From positions 372,001-436,000 of the forward strand of contig NZ_CAADHO010000001.1 of NCBI RefSeq assembly GCF_900699765.1: 64,000 bases of DNA, read 5' to 3'. The translations under genes and the position numbers were made by a program. Below are positions 53,605 through 61,461 of this stretch, in pieces. Every line of letters starts with the position of its first letter. Position 1 is the first letter of the stretch. The notes under the pieces are model-generated. The model was given only the letters and a program-made list of their open reading frames with translations. It did not search any database and was not told the DNA's origin. This stretch comes from Desulfoluna butyratoxydans. GTDB lineage: Bacteria > Desulfobacterota > Desulfobacteria > Desulfobacterales > Desulfolunaceae.

Positions 53605-53655
53605 GCCTCCGGCGGGTCGCTTTTTGAAAAAAGCTCCGCAAGAACGTTCCGGTAA
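53605..53655 (-). repeat. Intergenic repeat family A, half copy
   Basis: Only the right end of the element is present: GCCTCCGGCGGGTCGCTTTTT, GAAAAAAGCTCCGCA and GAACGTTCCGG. It sits between cooA and cooS. Confidence 0.65.
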
Positions 53656-53679
53656 AGCGAAACGCATAAAATATCCGGG

Positions 53680-54330
53680 CTAAATGCGTTTGCCCTGACG
53701 GGCCAACTCTTCCAGCCGTGGGGTGTCTTCGATGCGGTAGACCCCGCGGCCCAGCTTTTGGATGATGCCGGAGCGGCCCATATCCGCAAGGAGGGTGGAG
53801 GCGGTCTGGCGGGACATGCCCAGGTGAAGGGCAAGCTCTTCGATGGTCACGGCAAGGCGAACCACGGGCCCTTGTGGCTCATTTCGGGCTTCGGAGAGGA
53901 GAAAGGCGGCAAGGCGGGCGGTGCTGTCGCTGAAGACCAGGCTGTCGATGATCTGAAAGGCATTTTTCAAGAGGCCCCCCAGCACCCGCACCATGGCCTG
54001 GGTCACGGCCGGGGCCTGCATCATCTCCCGGTGAAAGGTGCCCACGTCCGTGACGAGAAGGGCCCCGTCGGTGAGGGCCACCACATGGGCGCCGGTATGG
54101 CTGCTGTAGATATCCCCCGTCTCCAGCACTGCAAAGGTGAACTCTTTTTCCTCATAGGCCCTGAACACGCGCAGGCGTCCTTCAGCCACCACAAACACCT
54201 CGTTGGGGGAGTCCTCGGGAAAGGCGATGGTTTCGTTTTTCACATAGCGCCGCCTTCGAAAGGCTTTTTTCATGGATGCATACTCGGGGCGTTCCAGCTC
54301 CTCAAGCAGACTCATCGTTGATATTTTCAT
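53680..54330 (-). CDS. cooA: CooA-like CO-sensing Crp/Fnr regulator
   Basis: The 216-residue Crp/Fnr protein has a cyclic-nucleotide-fold sensor (~30-130), a long dimer helix and a C-terminal winged HTH (TIEELALHLGMSRQTASTLL). The segment NEVFVVAEGRLRVFRAYEEK...TGDIYSSHTGAH aligns by eye with R. rubrum CooA around GRLRVY...SGDMFCMHSG: the heme histidine (His77 in CooA) is conserved as His78, while the redox-switch Cys75 is replaced by Ser76, as in some other CooA homologs. It should activate cooS when heme binds CO. AGGAGG eleven bases upstream supports the start. cooS follows 260 bases downstream on the same strand. Confidence 0.85.
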   Translation of the reverse strand: MKISTMSLLEELERPEYASMKKAFRRRRYVKNETIAFPEDSPNEVFVVAEGRLRVFRAYEEKEFTFAVLETGDIYSSHTGAHVVALTDGALLVTDVGTFHREMMQAPAVTQAMVRVLGGLLKNAFQIIDSLVFSDSTARLAAFLLSEARNEPQGPVVRLAVTIEELALHLGMSRQTASTLLADMGRSGIIQKLGRGVYRIEDTPRLEELARQGKRI

Positions 54331-54770
54331 GCCGGTCCGACCTCCTCATCCCAGGGGAAAAACAGTAGATCTATGGGTGCGCTCGACTCGTGAAATATCC
54401 GGGGTTACCTTTTGACTATCCAAAAAAGACCAACGTGTTGTCAACTTGATGTTCCCGTTTTATTCCCTTTTCCGGGCTTTCACGGAAAAAAACAGCAAAA
54501 GTTAAAATTGGTGGCGATTGCGTACCTCTGATTTCTCACAAAACAGCCCCGTATACTCAGGAATCTATTTCTATGTGCGAATCGCGTTACCACATATTAA
54601 CGACGTGTATTTATTGTGAATATATTGAATTTCTCTCACCTTGCGTGTATAACGGTTCCTTTATTTGTGACTGTTTTCTGGTGTAATCATTTTTATTCTC
54701 GGTGCGACACGTGGTTTTCAAGGGAACACCGTTGTTCCCGGCACACCGAACCGCAAGTAAGGAGGGCCAG
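54331..54770. other. Divergent intergenic region upstream of cooA and the CoA-transferase gene
   Basis: The 440-base spacer is AT-rich from 54420 to 54700. It carries a CGACTCGTGAAATATCCGGG box at about 54384 that also occurs, inverted, near 26258. No gene or strong hairpin was recognised. Confidence 0.45.
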
Positions 54771-56096
54771 ATGAGCGAGCGAGTAGAGCGTGAATATGAA
54801 CTGAAAAGAGCCGGCGCTGCGGAAGCCATGGCGGGAGTGACATCGGGCGACCGAATCTTTTACGGGGAGTTCACCCTCTTCCCGAGATTGTGCGATGCCG
54901 CCCTGGCCGCCCAGAAAGACCGGGTCACCGGAGTCAACGTGGACAGCGTCTGCTTCACCCAGATGCCCAAAGTGGCCGAGGTGGACCCCGAAGGCAAACA
55001 CTTCATCCTCAACGACTGGCACTTCGGAGGCGTCAGCCGAAAACTTCACAAGCAGGGCCGCTGCAACTACATCCCCCTGACCTATCACCAGGGCCCCCGC
55101 ATCATGCGGAAGTACCAGGACTACGACATCGTCGTCCTCACCACAGGTCCCATGGACGAGCGGGGCTACTTCAACTACGGCCTCTCCAACTCCATGAGTT
55201 CCGCGGCCGTGGACAAGGCCCGCCGCGTGGTGGTGGAGGTGAACCCCAACGTGCCCAACTGCCTGGGCGGCAACCAGGAATCCATCCACATCAGCCGTGT
55301 GGACGCGGTGGTGGAGGGTCGCACCGACACCCTCGTGGAGGTCCCCGGAGCCAACGCCTCGGACATCGACAGGGCCATTGCAGCCCACATCATGGAGGTC
55401 ATCGAAGACGGCTCCTGTCTCCAGCTGGGCATCGGCGCCCTGCCCAACGTCATCGGCAGCATGCTGGCGGAAAGCGACCTCAAGGACCTGGGGGTTCACA
55501 CCGAGATGCTGGTGGACTCCTGTGTGGATCTTTATGAGTGCGGCAAGATCACCGGGGCCAGGAAAGTCATCGACAAGTACAAGATGGCCTACACCTTTGC
55601 CATGGGCACCCAGAAGCTCTACGACTTCCTCCACAACAACCCCACCTGCGCCTCCTATCCGGTGCACTACATCAACGACCCCAAGATCGTGGCCTTGAAC
55701 CCCAAGGTGGTGGCCGTCAACAACGCGGTGGCCATCGACCTCTTCAGCCAGGTCTGCTCCGAATCCGCAGGCACCCGCCAGGTCTCGGGTACCGGGGGAC
55801 AGCTCGACTTCATCTTCGGCGCCTTCGGCTCCAAGGGCGGCAAGGGGATCATCGGTATCAGCTCCACCTACACGGACAGCAAAGGGGAGGTACACTCCCG
55901 CATCAACCCCACCCTGGCCCCGGGTTCCATTGTCACCCTGCCCCGCTCCCTGGTCCAGTACGTGGCCACCGAATACGGTATGGTACAGCTCAAGGGCAAG
56001 TCCACGGTGGAGCGGGCCCAGGCCCTCATCAGCATTGCCCACCCCGACTTCCGTGACGAGCTCGCCAACCAGGCGGCTGCCATGGGAATCGGATAA
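54771..56096 (+). CDS. Acetyl-CoA hydrolase/CoA-transferase family protein
   Basis: The 441-residue protein belongs to the class I CoA-transferase group with butyryl-CoA:acetate and 4-hydroxybutyrate CoA-transferases. The catalytic glutamate is expected in LGVHTEMLVDS, and the GTGGQLDFIFGA loop is conserved. It moves CoA between acetate and another acyl group (for example butyrate or propionate), consistent with fermentative or syntrophic acid metabolism. AAGGAGGGCC before the ATG at 54771 fixes the start; the extra in-frame upstream codons lack a site. It has no operon partner; a stem-loop follows the stop. Confidence 0.88.
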   Translation: MSERVEREYELKRAGAAEAMAGVTSGDRIFYGEFTLFPRLCDAALAAQKDRVTGVNVDSVCFTQMPKVAEVDPEGKHFILNDWHFGGVSRKLHKQGRCNYIPLTYHQGPRIMRKYQDYDIVVLTTGPMDERGYFNYGLSNSMSSAAVDKARRVVVEVNPNVPNCLGGNQESIHISRVDAVVEGRTDTLVEVPGANASDIDRAIAAHIMEVIEDGSCLQLGIGALPNVIGSMLAESDLKDLGVHTEMLVDSCVDLYECGKITGARKVIDKYKMAYTFAMGTQKLYDFLHNNPTCASYPVHYINDPKIVALNPKVVAVNNAVAIDLFSQVCSESAGTRQVSGTGGQLDFIFGAFGSKGGKGIIGISSTYTDSKGEVHSRINPTLAPGSIVTLPRSLVQYVATEYGMVQLKGKSTVERAQALISIAHPDFRDELANQAAAMGIG

Positions 56097-56138
56097 GGTC
56101 GCGAATGCACTTGAACACCTTGCCCGTCCAACCTGCAG

Positions 56139-56168
56139 GCGGCCGTTTCCTCAAGGAACGGTCGCCCG
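56139..56168 (+). terminator. Stem-loop after the CoA-transferase gene
   Basis: GGCGGCCGTTTCCTCAAGGA pairs with its imperfect complement ending in CGGTCGCC. It has no T-run, so Rho-independent termination is uncertain. Confidence 0.4.
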
Positions 56169-56272
56169 CGGGCGTCCCCATGTGAAGTCGTGAATCCCAA
56201 TAGGAAACAAAATCACCTTGTGGTATCGTGGGCCCGACACAAAGACGGCCTCAACCACAGGAACCCCACGGG

Positions 56273-56869
56273 ATGACACACCAAACCGCCATGATTTACG
56301 ACCAGGACGATTTTTACGACGAAACCTTCACCCATGTGGACGCCACGGGCGCCAACCTCTCCGGCAAGGTCTTCGAAGGGTGTGCCTTCGAACATTGCAC
56401 CTTTGCAGACACCACCCTCACCAACACCACCTTTGAAGACTGCACCTTCCTCTCCTCCTCCCTGATGATGTCCGAGGTGCTGCGTACCACCTTTGACGGG
56501 GTCCGGTTCGAGGCATGCAAAATCGCAGGCATCAACTTCAGCACCCTTAACGATTTCTGCATCAACCTGGCCTTTGCCGGGACCAGGCTCATCTCCTGCA
56601 CCTTCACCGGCCTCGACCTCAGGAAAACCCCCTTTGCAAACTGCACCATCGAAGAGACCAACTTCCGTGAGTGCACCCTCAGGGACACTGATTTTACCAA
56701 CGTCCAGTTCCGCGCCACCACCTTCTCCAGCTGTGCCTTCAAAGATGCCGACTTCAGGGGCGCCGCAGGCTTCATCATCAACCCCTGCCACAACAACCTC
56801 AAAGGGGCCATCTTCGACCGGGGAAACGCCTTCCAGCTCCTCCAGCCCTTCGGCATCGTCCTCGGTTAG
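56273..56869 (+). CDS. Pentapeptide-repeat protein
   Basis: The protein is 198 residues and largely made of A(D/N)LxX-type pentapeptide repeats (FEGCAFEHCTFADTTLTNTT; FEACKIAGINF; LRDTDFTNVQF; AFKDADFRG). These fold into a right-handed quadrilateral beta-helix, sometimes mimicking DNA as in Qnr/McbG. No clear C-terminal dimerisation tail or extra domain was seen, so no role in gyrase protection is claimed. The ATG at 56273 is favoured, with ATG at 56291 as an alternative. TAG stop. Neighbours give no functional clue. Confidence 0.85.
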   Translation: MTHQTAMIYDQDDFYDETFTHVDATGANLSGKVFEGCAFEHCTFADTTLTNTTFEDCTFLSSSLMMSEVLRTTFDGVRFEACKIAGINFSTLNDFCINLAFAGTRLISCTFTGLDLRKTPFANCTIEETNFRECTLRDTDFTNVQFRATTFSSCAFKDADFRGAAGFIINPCHNNLKGAIFDRGNAFQLLQPFGIVLG

Positions 56870-56911
56870 CCCACAGGTTAAAACGGATGGAAAAAGCAGG
56901 CACAGGCCTCC

Positions 56912-57420
56912 GGCGGCAAGGTGGGGGCACCTTGAAACCCTATGGCGAATGCATGAAGGCAGCCATTCTGCCTGCGTTATCGGGACATTCGCGTGTTGTG
57001 TGACATCCGGCAACCGTCTTTGCAGGAGAGGCCCATTTCATTCTTCTAAAAACACGATGCAGAACTTTTGGGATTCGCTTGACTTTAACCGGAATAACTC
57101 CGGCGGCGAGGTGAGCCACCTCGAAAGCATATTGCCCTTGCGCTTTGTCCCTCGTTCTTCGGGCCAAAGCGCAAGGGCCTTCGGCTCGGGCTTCGCCCGA
57201 CATGAACGCTGATGGTTTATGCTGGCTGACACACAAGCTTCGAATCAACAGGATACGTTGTCGTCGCTTGTCCGTTACCGAATTTAACCGCACTACCTCC
57301 GGCGGAAAGGTGGGGGCTCCTGGAAGCCCTCTGGCGAAGGCATGAAGGAAACCATTCTGCCCGCGTTATCGGGGCATTCGCATGATGTGTGACATCTGGC
57401 AACCGTCTTTGCAGGAGAGG
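56912..57420 (+). repeat. Cluster of repeat families D-B-D
   Basis: A family D unit (GGTGGGGGCACCTTGAAACCC, GCGAATGCATGAAGG, about 56912-57040), a full family B unit (about 57095-57310) and a second D unit (57290-57420) lie in tandem. The B unit has GTCCCTCGTTCTTCGGGCC with inverted GCGCAAGGG arms. ORFs covering it on both strands are repeat artefacts. Confidence 0.65.
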
Positions 57421-57457
57421 CCCGTAAGTATTCTCCCCCGAACGCCTTTGTCCCCCT

Positions 57458-57524
57458 GGAGCGCCGCACTTTGTGCGGCACGCATAACGACGGACTAAAA
57501 AGCCGCACCGGAGTGCGGCGCTCC
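57458..57524 (+). terminator. Nested inverted repeat with T-rich tail
   Basis: GGAGCGCCGCAC (57458-57469) is inverted exactly at 57513-57524. Each arm also forms its own small hairpin (GCCGCAC/GTGCGGC, loops TTT and CGGA). T-runs follow at 57536-57556, so it could terminate plus-strand transcription. Confidence 0.5.
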
Positions 57525-57647
57525 GTTTCGATCGATTTTTCTCGTTTTTTTTTCACTATTCGGGGCACCTCCGGCGGAGTCACCAGAGACTTTTTTCAGC
57601 TGCACAGTCCCAGTAAAAGGGGATCATGAAAGCTCAGGAGGGGGGAA

Positions 57648-57923
57648 TTACGGGGCTTTGTTGTTGGTGCGGTAGACAAAGGCAAGGAGTTCGGCCACCA
57701 CGGCGTAGATCTCTTCGGGGATCTCCATGTCAAGGTCCAGGGCTGCCAGGACTTCCACCAGGTCGGGGTCGCTCTGGATGGGCACCCCGTGTTCCCGGGC
57801 CAGGTCGATGATCTTTTCGGCCATGGGCCCGCGGCCCTTGGCCTTGACTTTGGGCGCGTTGCCCTCGCCGGTCTTGTACCCTAAGGCCACGGCGGTCTGC
57901 CGTTTTTTATCAGATGGAGACAT
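57648..57923 (-). CDS. FlhB C-terminal-domain protein (flhB-like)
   Basis: The 91-residue protein matches the cytoplasmic C-terminal part of FlhB/EscU (ALGYKTGEGNAPKVKAKGRG; REHGVPIQSDPDLVEVLAAL; EIPEEIYAVVAELLAFVYR). It lacks the NPTH autocleavage motif and the membrane domain, as do the free-standing FlhB2-like proteins in some flagellated bacteria. The gene overlaps the FliK-like gene by 14 bases and starts with ATG at 57923, so translation is likely coupled. It probably helps control the flagellar export switch; the other flagellar genes must lie elsewhere. Confidence 0.85.
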   Translation of the reverse strand: MSPSDKKRQTAVALGYKTGEGNAPKVKAKGRGPMAEKIIDLAREHGVPIQSDPDLVEVLAALDLDMEIPEEIYAVVAELLAFVYRTNNKAP

Positions 57924-58941
57924 GGAGCCCATCCATTGCATCCACCAGCTCATCCACCAGGGAGGTTCCCGCCATCACGGCCCGGTCCACGCGCTGCACG
58001 TTCATCTTTCTCACGGAAAAGCCTCTTTCGGCAAGGCTGTGGTTCAGCATTTCAAGATCATCTGCGAGGAGGGCTTCGGCCTCCGGGGTTGTTACGGAAA
58101 AGGTACCGGTCACCGCGCCTTTAAGCAGAGAGATATCGGCCCGGAGTTCTCCGAGGCGGGTGAGGTCCAGAAGCATGGACACCCGTGTCACCCGGTCCTT
58201 TGCATCGCCGCCGGAGGCGCCCTCCTCCCCCCGGTCGATGAGGAGCTGGCCAAAACTCAGGTTGCCGTCCATCACAATGGGCAGGGGCAAAAGAAAGCGA
58301 CCGGACACCTCGCCGGTGGCGCGGTTCACCACCTGGAGTTTTTCAATGCCGTCGATAAGGGCCTTCACCGCTTTTCCCATGGGTTCTTCCCGTTTCACGG
58401 CCCGGGAAAGCTTCAGGGAGAGTCCCTTTAAGTCTTCTTCGCCTTCTCCCCCGCCCTGCATGAGGTTGTGTTCATGCATGAGGCCGGACTGGCGCACCAT
58501 GCGCCGAATATCTTCCACGCCGCTCTTTCCGGGTTTTACGGCAATCTGGGAGACAAAGCGCTGGAGTTTTTCTTTAAGGTGGGTGGCGGCGGTGGCTCCC
58601 TTGGCCGGAAGGTCGGTGCCAAAGAGGGTAAACAGATGTTGGAACGGTCCCTGGCGGCCCAGGTTTCGAAGGGCCACAAGGTAGCGGCCCACGGGATGAT
58701 TTGCAAAGGTCAGGCGGCGCAGGGCGATGTGCTCTGTGCCCACATCGGTGACGCGCATGCGCATGAGGGCCCCGCTCTTCATGGGCTGGTTCACGGTGGC
58801 CTCCACCTCACGCTTGCCGATCTTAAGGGTGGCGGTGCCGTCGGGGTTGGCCTGAACCACCCGGGCCCTCACCACCCGTCCCGGTGCCAGGGGCCGAGGC
58901 CCGGCGGGTTTTCCGCTTCCAAATCCAAAAAAAGAGACCAT
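57910..58941 (-). CDS. FliK-like flagellar hook-length control protein
   Basis: The 343-residue protein ends in a FliK/Flg_hook-type domain: FLLPLPIVMDGNLSFGQLLI, followed by RVSMLLDLTRLGELRADISL, and a C-terminal helix LEMLNHSLAERGFSVRKMNV. The N-terminal 160 residues are basic and variable. FliK measures hook length and switches the export gate with FlhB; its pairing with an FlhB-C protein supports this reading. The start has a weak ribosome binding site. The divergent neighbour is a small unknown gene. Confidence 0.8.
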   Translation of the reverse strand: MVSFFGFGSGKPAGPRPLAPGRVVRARVVQANPDGTATLKIGKREVEATVNQPMKSGALMRMRVTDVGTEHIALRRLTFANHPVGRYLVALRNLGRQGPFQHLFTLFGTDLPAKGATAATHLKEKLQRFVSQIAVKPGKSGVEDIRRMVRQSGLMHEHNLMQGGGEGEEDLKGLSLKLSRAVKREEPMGKAVKALIDGIEKLQVVNRATGEVSGRFLLPLPIVMDGNLSFGQLLIDRGEEGASGGDAKDRVTRVSMLLDLTRLGELRADISLLKGAVTGTFSVTTPEAEALLADDLEMLNHSLAERGFSVRKMNVQRVDRAVMAGTSLVDELVDAMDGLHVSI

Positions 58942-59121
58942 TGCCTGTGCCCGTCAACGCGTGTCGTGTGATCCGGCAGCCCGCGGGATGCCCCTGCGCT
59001 GCCTTGGCTTTCGTCCGTTGAAGCTGCTTTGTCTCTTTCTTTTCGGTCGTTCCTTTGAAAAACCTTAACGTGAATACCGGGTATTGCCGTGTTTTCAGGC
59101 CCATGGGTATTCAGAAATGGG

Positions 59122-59304
59122 CTACAACCGTGCCATCAGCATCACCCCTGCGCCTGCCAGGCAGTACCAGACCATGGTTTTCACCACCCCGTCCCACCTT
59201 GTTCCTCCCCATGTACAGCGCAACTCCGCCTTCATCAACCGGGAATCCTCCGCCGTAAAAAGGGTTTTGATCACCTGCCACACCGCTCCGACTGTTTGTC
59301 TCAT
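59122..59304 (-). CDS. Possible small membrane protein, 60 residues
   Basis: The reading frame codes MRQTVGAVWQVIKTLFTAED and ends with a hydrophobic helix (MVWYCLAGAGVMLMARL). GAGGTGGGGT directly before the ATG is a strong ribosome binding site. It is divergent from the LysR gene and lies upstream of the FliK-like gene on the same strand. No homolog family is recognised; it might be a short regulator or an incidental frame. TAG stop. Confidence 0.45.
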   Translation of the reverse strand: MRQTVGAVWQVIKTLFTAEDSRLMKAELRCTWGGTRWDGVVKTMVWYCLAGAGVMLMARL

Positions 59305-59341
59305 ACCCCACCTCAATGAACGTAAATAATACTGTCTTTAC

Positions 59342-59357
59342 ACTACACCGGTGTGGT
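59342..59357. promoter_or_regulatory. Candidate operator upstream of LysR gene
   Basis: ACTACACCGGTGTGGT is a 16-base palindrome with a single mismatched pair, centred 69 bases before the GTG start of the LysR gene and within the divergent spacer to the small ORF. Likely LysR autoregulatory site, inferred from position. Confidence 0.45.
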
Positions 59358-59418
59358 AATTTTCATCCAATCGTAAGAGCGGATCAGCCTCTTCACAAAT
59401 CCTGATCAGGGGGAAACC

Positions 59419-60303
59419 GTGGAAATCTACCAGTTGAAAACCTTTGTGGCGGTGGCGGAAGAAGCCCACCTGACCCGCGCGGCCGAGCGGCTCAACACCA
59501 GCCAGCCCGCCGTCAGCGCCCACATCAAGGCCCTTGAAGAGACCCTGGGCACCGCCCTGTTCCACCGCACCCCCAAAGGCATGGTCCTTACCGATGAAGG
59601 CAAGGTCTTGAAAGCCTCGGCCGAAGCCATCCTGGAGGCAACCCGCGCCATGGAGCTCCAGGCCCAGAAGCTGCGCCGGGAACTCACCGGCGACCTGCGC
59701 ATCGGGCTCAACTCAGACCCGTCCGGACTCAAGGTCGCCCCCTTTGCCACCTGGCTCAAAAACCGCCACCCCGGGGTGCACCTCTCCTACCACCAGAGCA
59801 TTTCCGGCAAAATTCTCCTGGATTTGAAAGCGGGTGTCATTGACGGCGGGTTCTATTACGGATCGTGCCCCCACCACGAGATTTCCGGTCTCTTTCTCAA
59901 AGAGATCGACCTGGTGATAGCCGGGCCCGCCGCCTGGGCAGACAGGATCAAAGGAGTGTCCTGGCACGCCATCGCCTCCCTGCCCTGGGTAGGGTTTCCA
60001 CCCCACTGCCCTTACAACGAAGCCCTGACACCCCTGATGCAGCATGGCGGCATTCGCCCGGGCACGGCCATGCTCTCGGACAACGAGTCCACCATCAGCA
60101 CCATGGTCCAGTCCGGCATCGGCCTCTCCATCATGCTGCGCGACGAGGCGTTAAAGGCAGAAGAATCAGGCACCCTTGCTGTCTGGGACGGCGAAGACCT
60201 GACCCTGCCCCTTTCCTTCGGGTATGCAAAAAAACGGAAAAACGAGCCCGTGATCCAGGCGGCCCTGGAGGGCATTGCAGAAGTGTTCCGAAAAAGCGGG
60301 TAA
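59419..60303 (+). CDS. LysR-family transcriptional regulator
   Basis: The 294-residue protein has the LysR winged HTH (LTRAAERLNTSQPAVSAHI, ~15-35) and an effector domain (GDLRIGLNSDPSGLKVAPF). The start is GTG with GGGGGAAACC upstream. The LysE-type exporter is convergent rather than divergent, so that gene is not an automatic target; control of the divergent small ORF or of distant genes is possible. Effector unknown. A heptanucleotide array starts eight bases after the stop codon. Confidence 0.88.
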   Translation: MEIYQLKTFVAVAEEAHLTRAAERLNTSQPAVSAHIKALEETLGTALFHRTPKGMVLTDEGKVLKASAEAILEATRAMELQAQKLRRELTGDLRIGLNSDPSGLKVAPFATWLKNRHPGVHLSYHQSISGKILLDLKAGVIDGGFYYGSCPHHEISGLFLKEIDLVIAGPAAWADRIKGVSWHAIASLPWVGFPPHCPYNEALTPLMQHGGIRPGTAMLSDNESTISTMVQSGIGLSIMLRDEALKAEESGTLAVWDGEDLTLPLSFGYAKKRKNEPVIQAALEGIAEVFRKSG

Positions 60304-60307
60304 ATTA

Positions 60308-60395
60308 GGTGATAGGTGATAGGTGATAGGTGATAGGTGATAGAAAATACCCCATCGCCTATAACCTATCACCCGTTTTTCCTATCACCTATTTC
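60308..60395. repeat. GGTGATA heptamer array with inverted partner
   Basis: Five exact GGTGATA copies (60308-60342) are followed by complementary blocks CCTATCACC (two, at about 60365 and 60382), so the transcript can fold into a hairpin. It occupies the gap between convergent LysR and LysE genes and may end both transcripts. One base differs from the GGGGATA array at 50063. Confidence 0.9.
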
Positions 60396-60400
60396 CTGCC

Positions 60401-61033
60401 TCACCTCTCCCACCCCAACAGCACCCCGAAGGTCACCATCAGCACCCCGGTGATGCCGTCCATGATGCGGCGAACCCTCTCTTTCATCAGAATGGCCTTG
60501 GCGCGGTTCACCATGGCGGCGAGACCCGTCTGCCATACCATGGCGATGACAAAGTGCAGTCCGGCGAGCCCTAAGGCCTGTGCCAGGGCCGGACGGGCCG
60601 GGTCGATGAACTGGGGCAGAAAGGCCATGTAAAAGACAATGGGCTTGGGGTTTAAAACATTGGAGAGAAACCCCTCCCGAAGGGAGCGGCCCATGCGAAA
60701 GTCACCGAAACCCGGAGGGATCTCTGCTTCCGAAGCCCCGGTCCCTTTGGCAACGGCCGACCGCAGACTCACAATCCCCAGCCAGATAAGGTAAGCGGCC
60801 CCTGCGAGTTTGAGCAGTCCGAAGGCCATGGCAGAGTGCAGGAGAATCACTGAGATCCCCACGGCGGAAAAGGCGGCATGGACAAAAAGCCCCGAGCAAA
60901 TGCCCAGGCTGGTAAAAAAGCCGTCCTTCACGGCGCCCCGGGTGGTGTTGCGGATCACCAGGAGGGTATCGACGCCCGGGGTGACGGTGAGCAGGGTGAT
61001 GGCGATGGTATAGGCAACCAGGTTGTGTTCCAT
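60401..61033 (-). CDS. LysE/RhtB-family amino-acid exporter
   Basis: The 210-residue integral membrane protein has about six hydrophobic helices and the LysE-family N-terminus (TIAITLLTVTPGVDTLLVIR, with the conserved TPGPD-like loop as TPGVD) and NVLNPKPIVFYMAFLPQF. It probably exports amino acids or other small metabolites through the inner membrane. GAGATCCCC before the ATG provides a modest ribosome binding site. It is a single gene; the convergent LysR regulator may or may not control it. Confidence 0.88.
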   Translation of the reverse strand: MEHNLVAYTIAITLLTVTPGVDTLLVIRNTTRGAVKDGFFTSLGICSGLFVHAAFSAVGISVILLHSAMAFGLLKLAGAAYLIWLGIVSLRSAVAKGTGASEAEIPPGFGDFRMGRSLREGFLSNVLNPKPIVFYMAFLPQFIDPARPALAQALGLAGLHFVIAMVWQTGLAAMVNRAKAILMKERVRRIMDGITGVLMVTFGVLLGWER

Positions 61034-61119
61034 GGGGATCTCCTCAAATGAATTCAGCTCAGGAGGCCATCATGGGCCAGGGCAGACAAACTGTCAATGA
61101 AGGGAAGGGCCCCTTGCAG

Positions 61120-61301
61120 GGTTAACGCATTTAGATTTTTGCCTCCGGCGGCCCTGCCGGGGACAGATCGTTTGAAACGTTTGACAAACAGGTTTTGTTT
61201 TTTGAAGATGCGTCACTACAAAGCAAAGCATAGCCCCTCTTCTTTTTTAATTACCGGAACGCTTTTGCGAAGCTTTTTTCAAAAAACGACCCGCCGGAGG
61301 C
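61120..61301 (+). repeat. Intergenic repeat family A, copy 6
   Basis: The copy begins GTTAACGCATTTAGATTTTT and has CCTCCGGCGGCCCTGCCGGGG, GACAAACAGG, CGAAGC with a T/A hairpin, and CGACCCGCCGGAGGC. It adjoins the terminator of the secreted-protein gene. Confidence 0.75.
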
Positions 61302-61315
61302 AAGGCGTCCCCAAC

Positions 61316-61346
61316 AAAAAACGGGCACATGAACTCATGCGCCCGT
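61316..61346 (-). terminator. Rho-independent terminator (minus strand)
   Basis: On the minus strand ACGGGCGCATG pairs with CATGTGCCCGT and a six-T run follows. It ends transcription of the 170-residue secreted protein gene. Confidence 0.85.
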
Positions 61347-61461
61347 TCGGGTAAGATGTGGTAACCCGGGCCTTCTCAGCGACTGTCGGGAAGCTGGCCT
61401 TTCCACAAGCAGCCGGGGCAGGGCCCGGAGAGAATCCGTGTCGGGATGTTCCCGAAGCGGA

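Noticed and set aside
57145..57345. Plus-strand frame of 66 codons
   Set aside because: It lies within a family B repeat copy and matches frames in the other copies.
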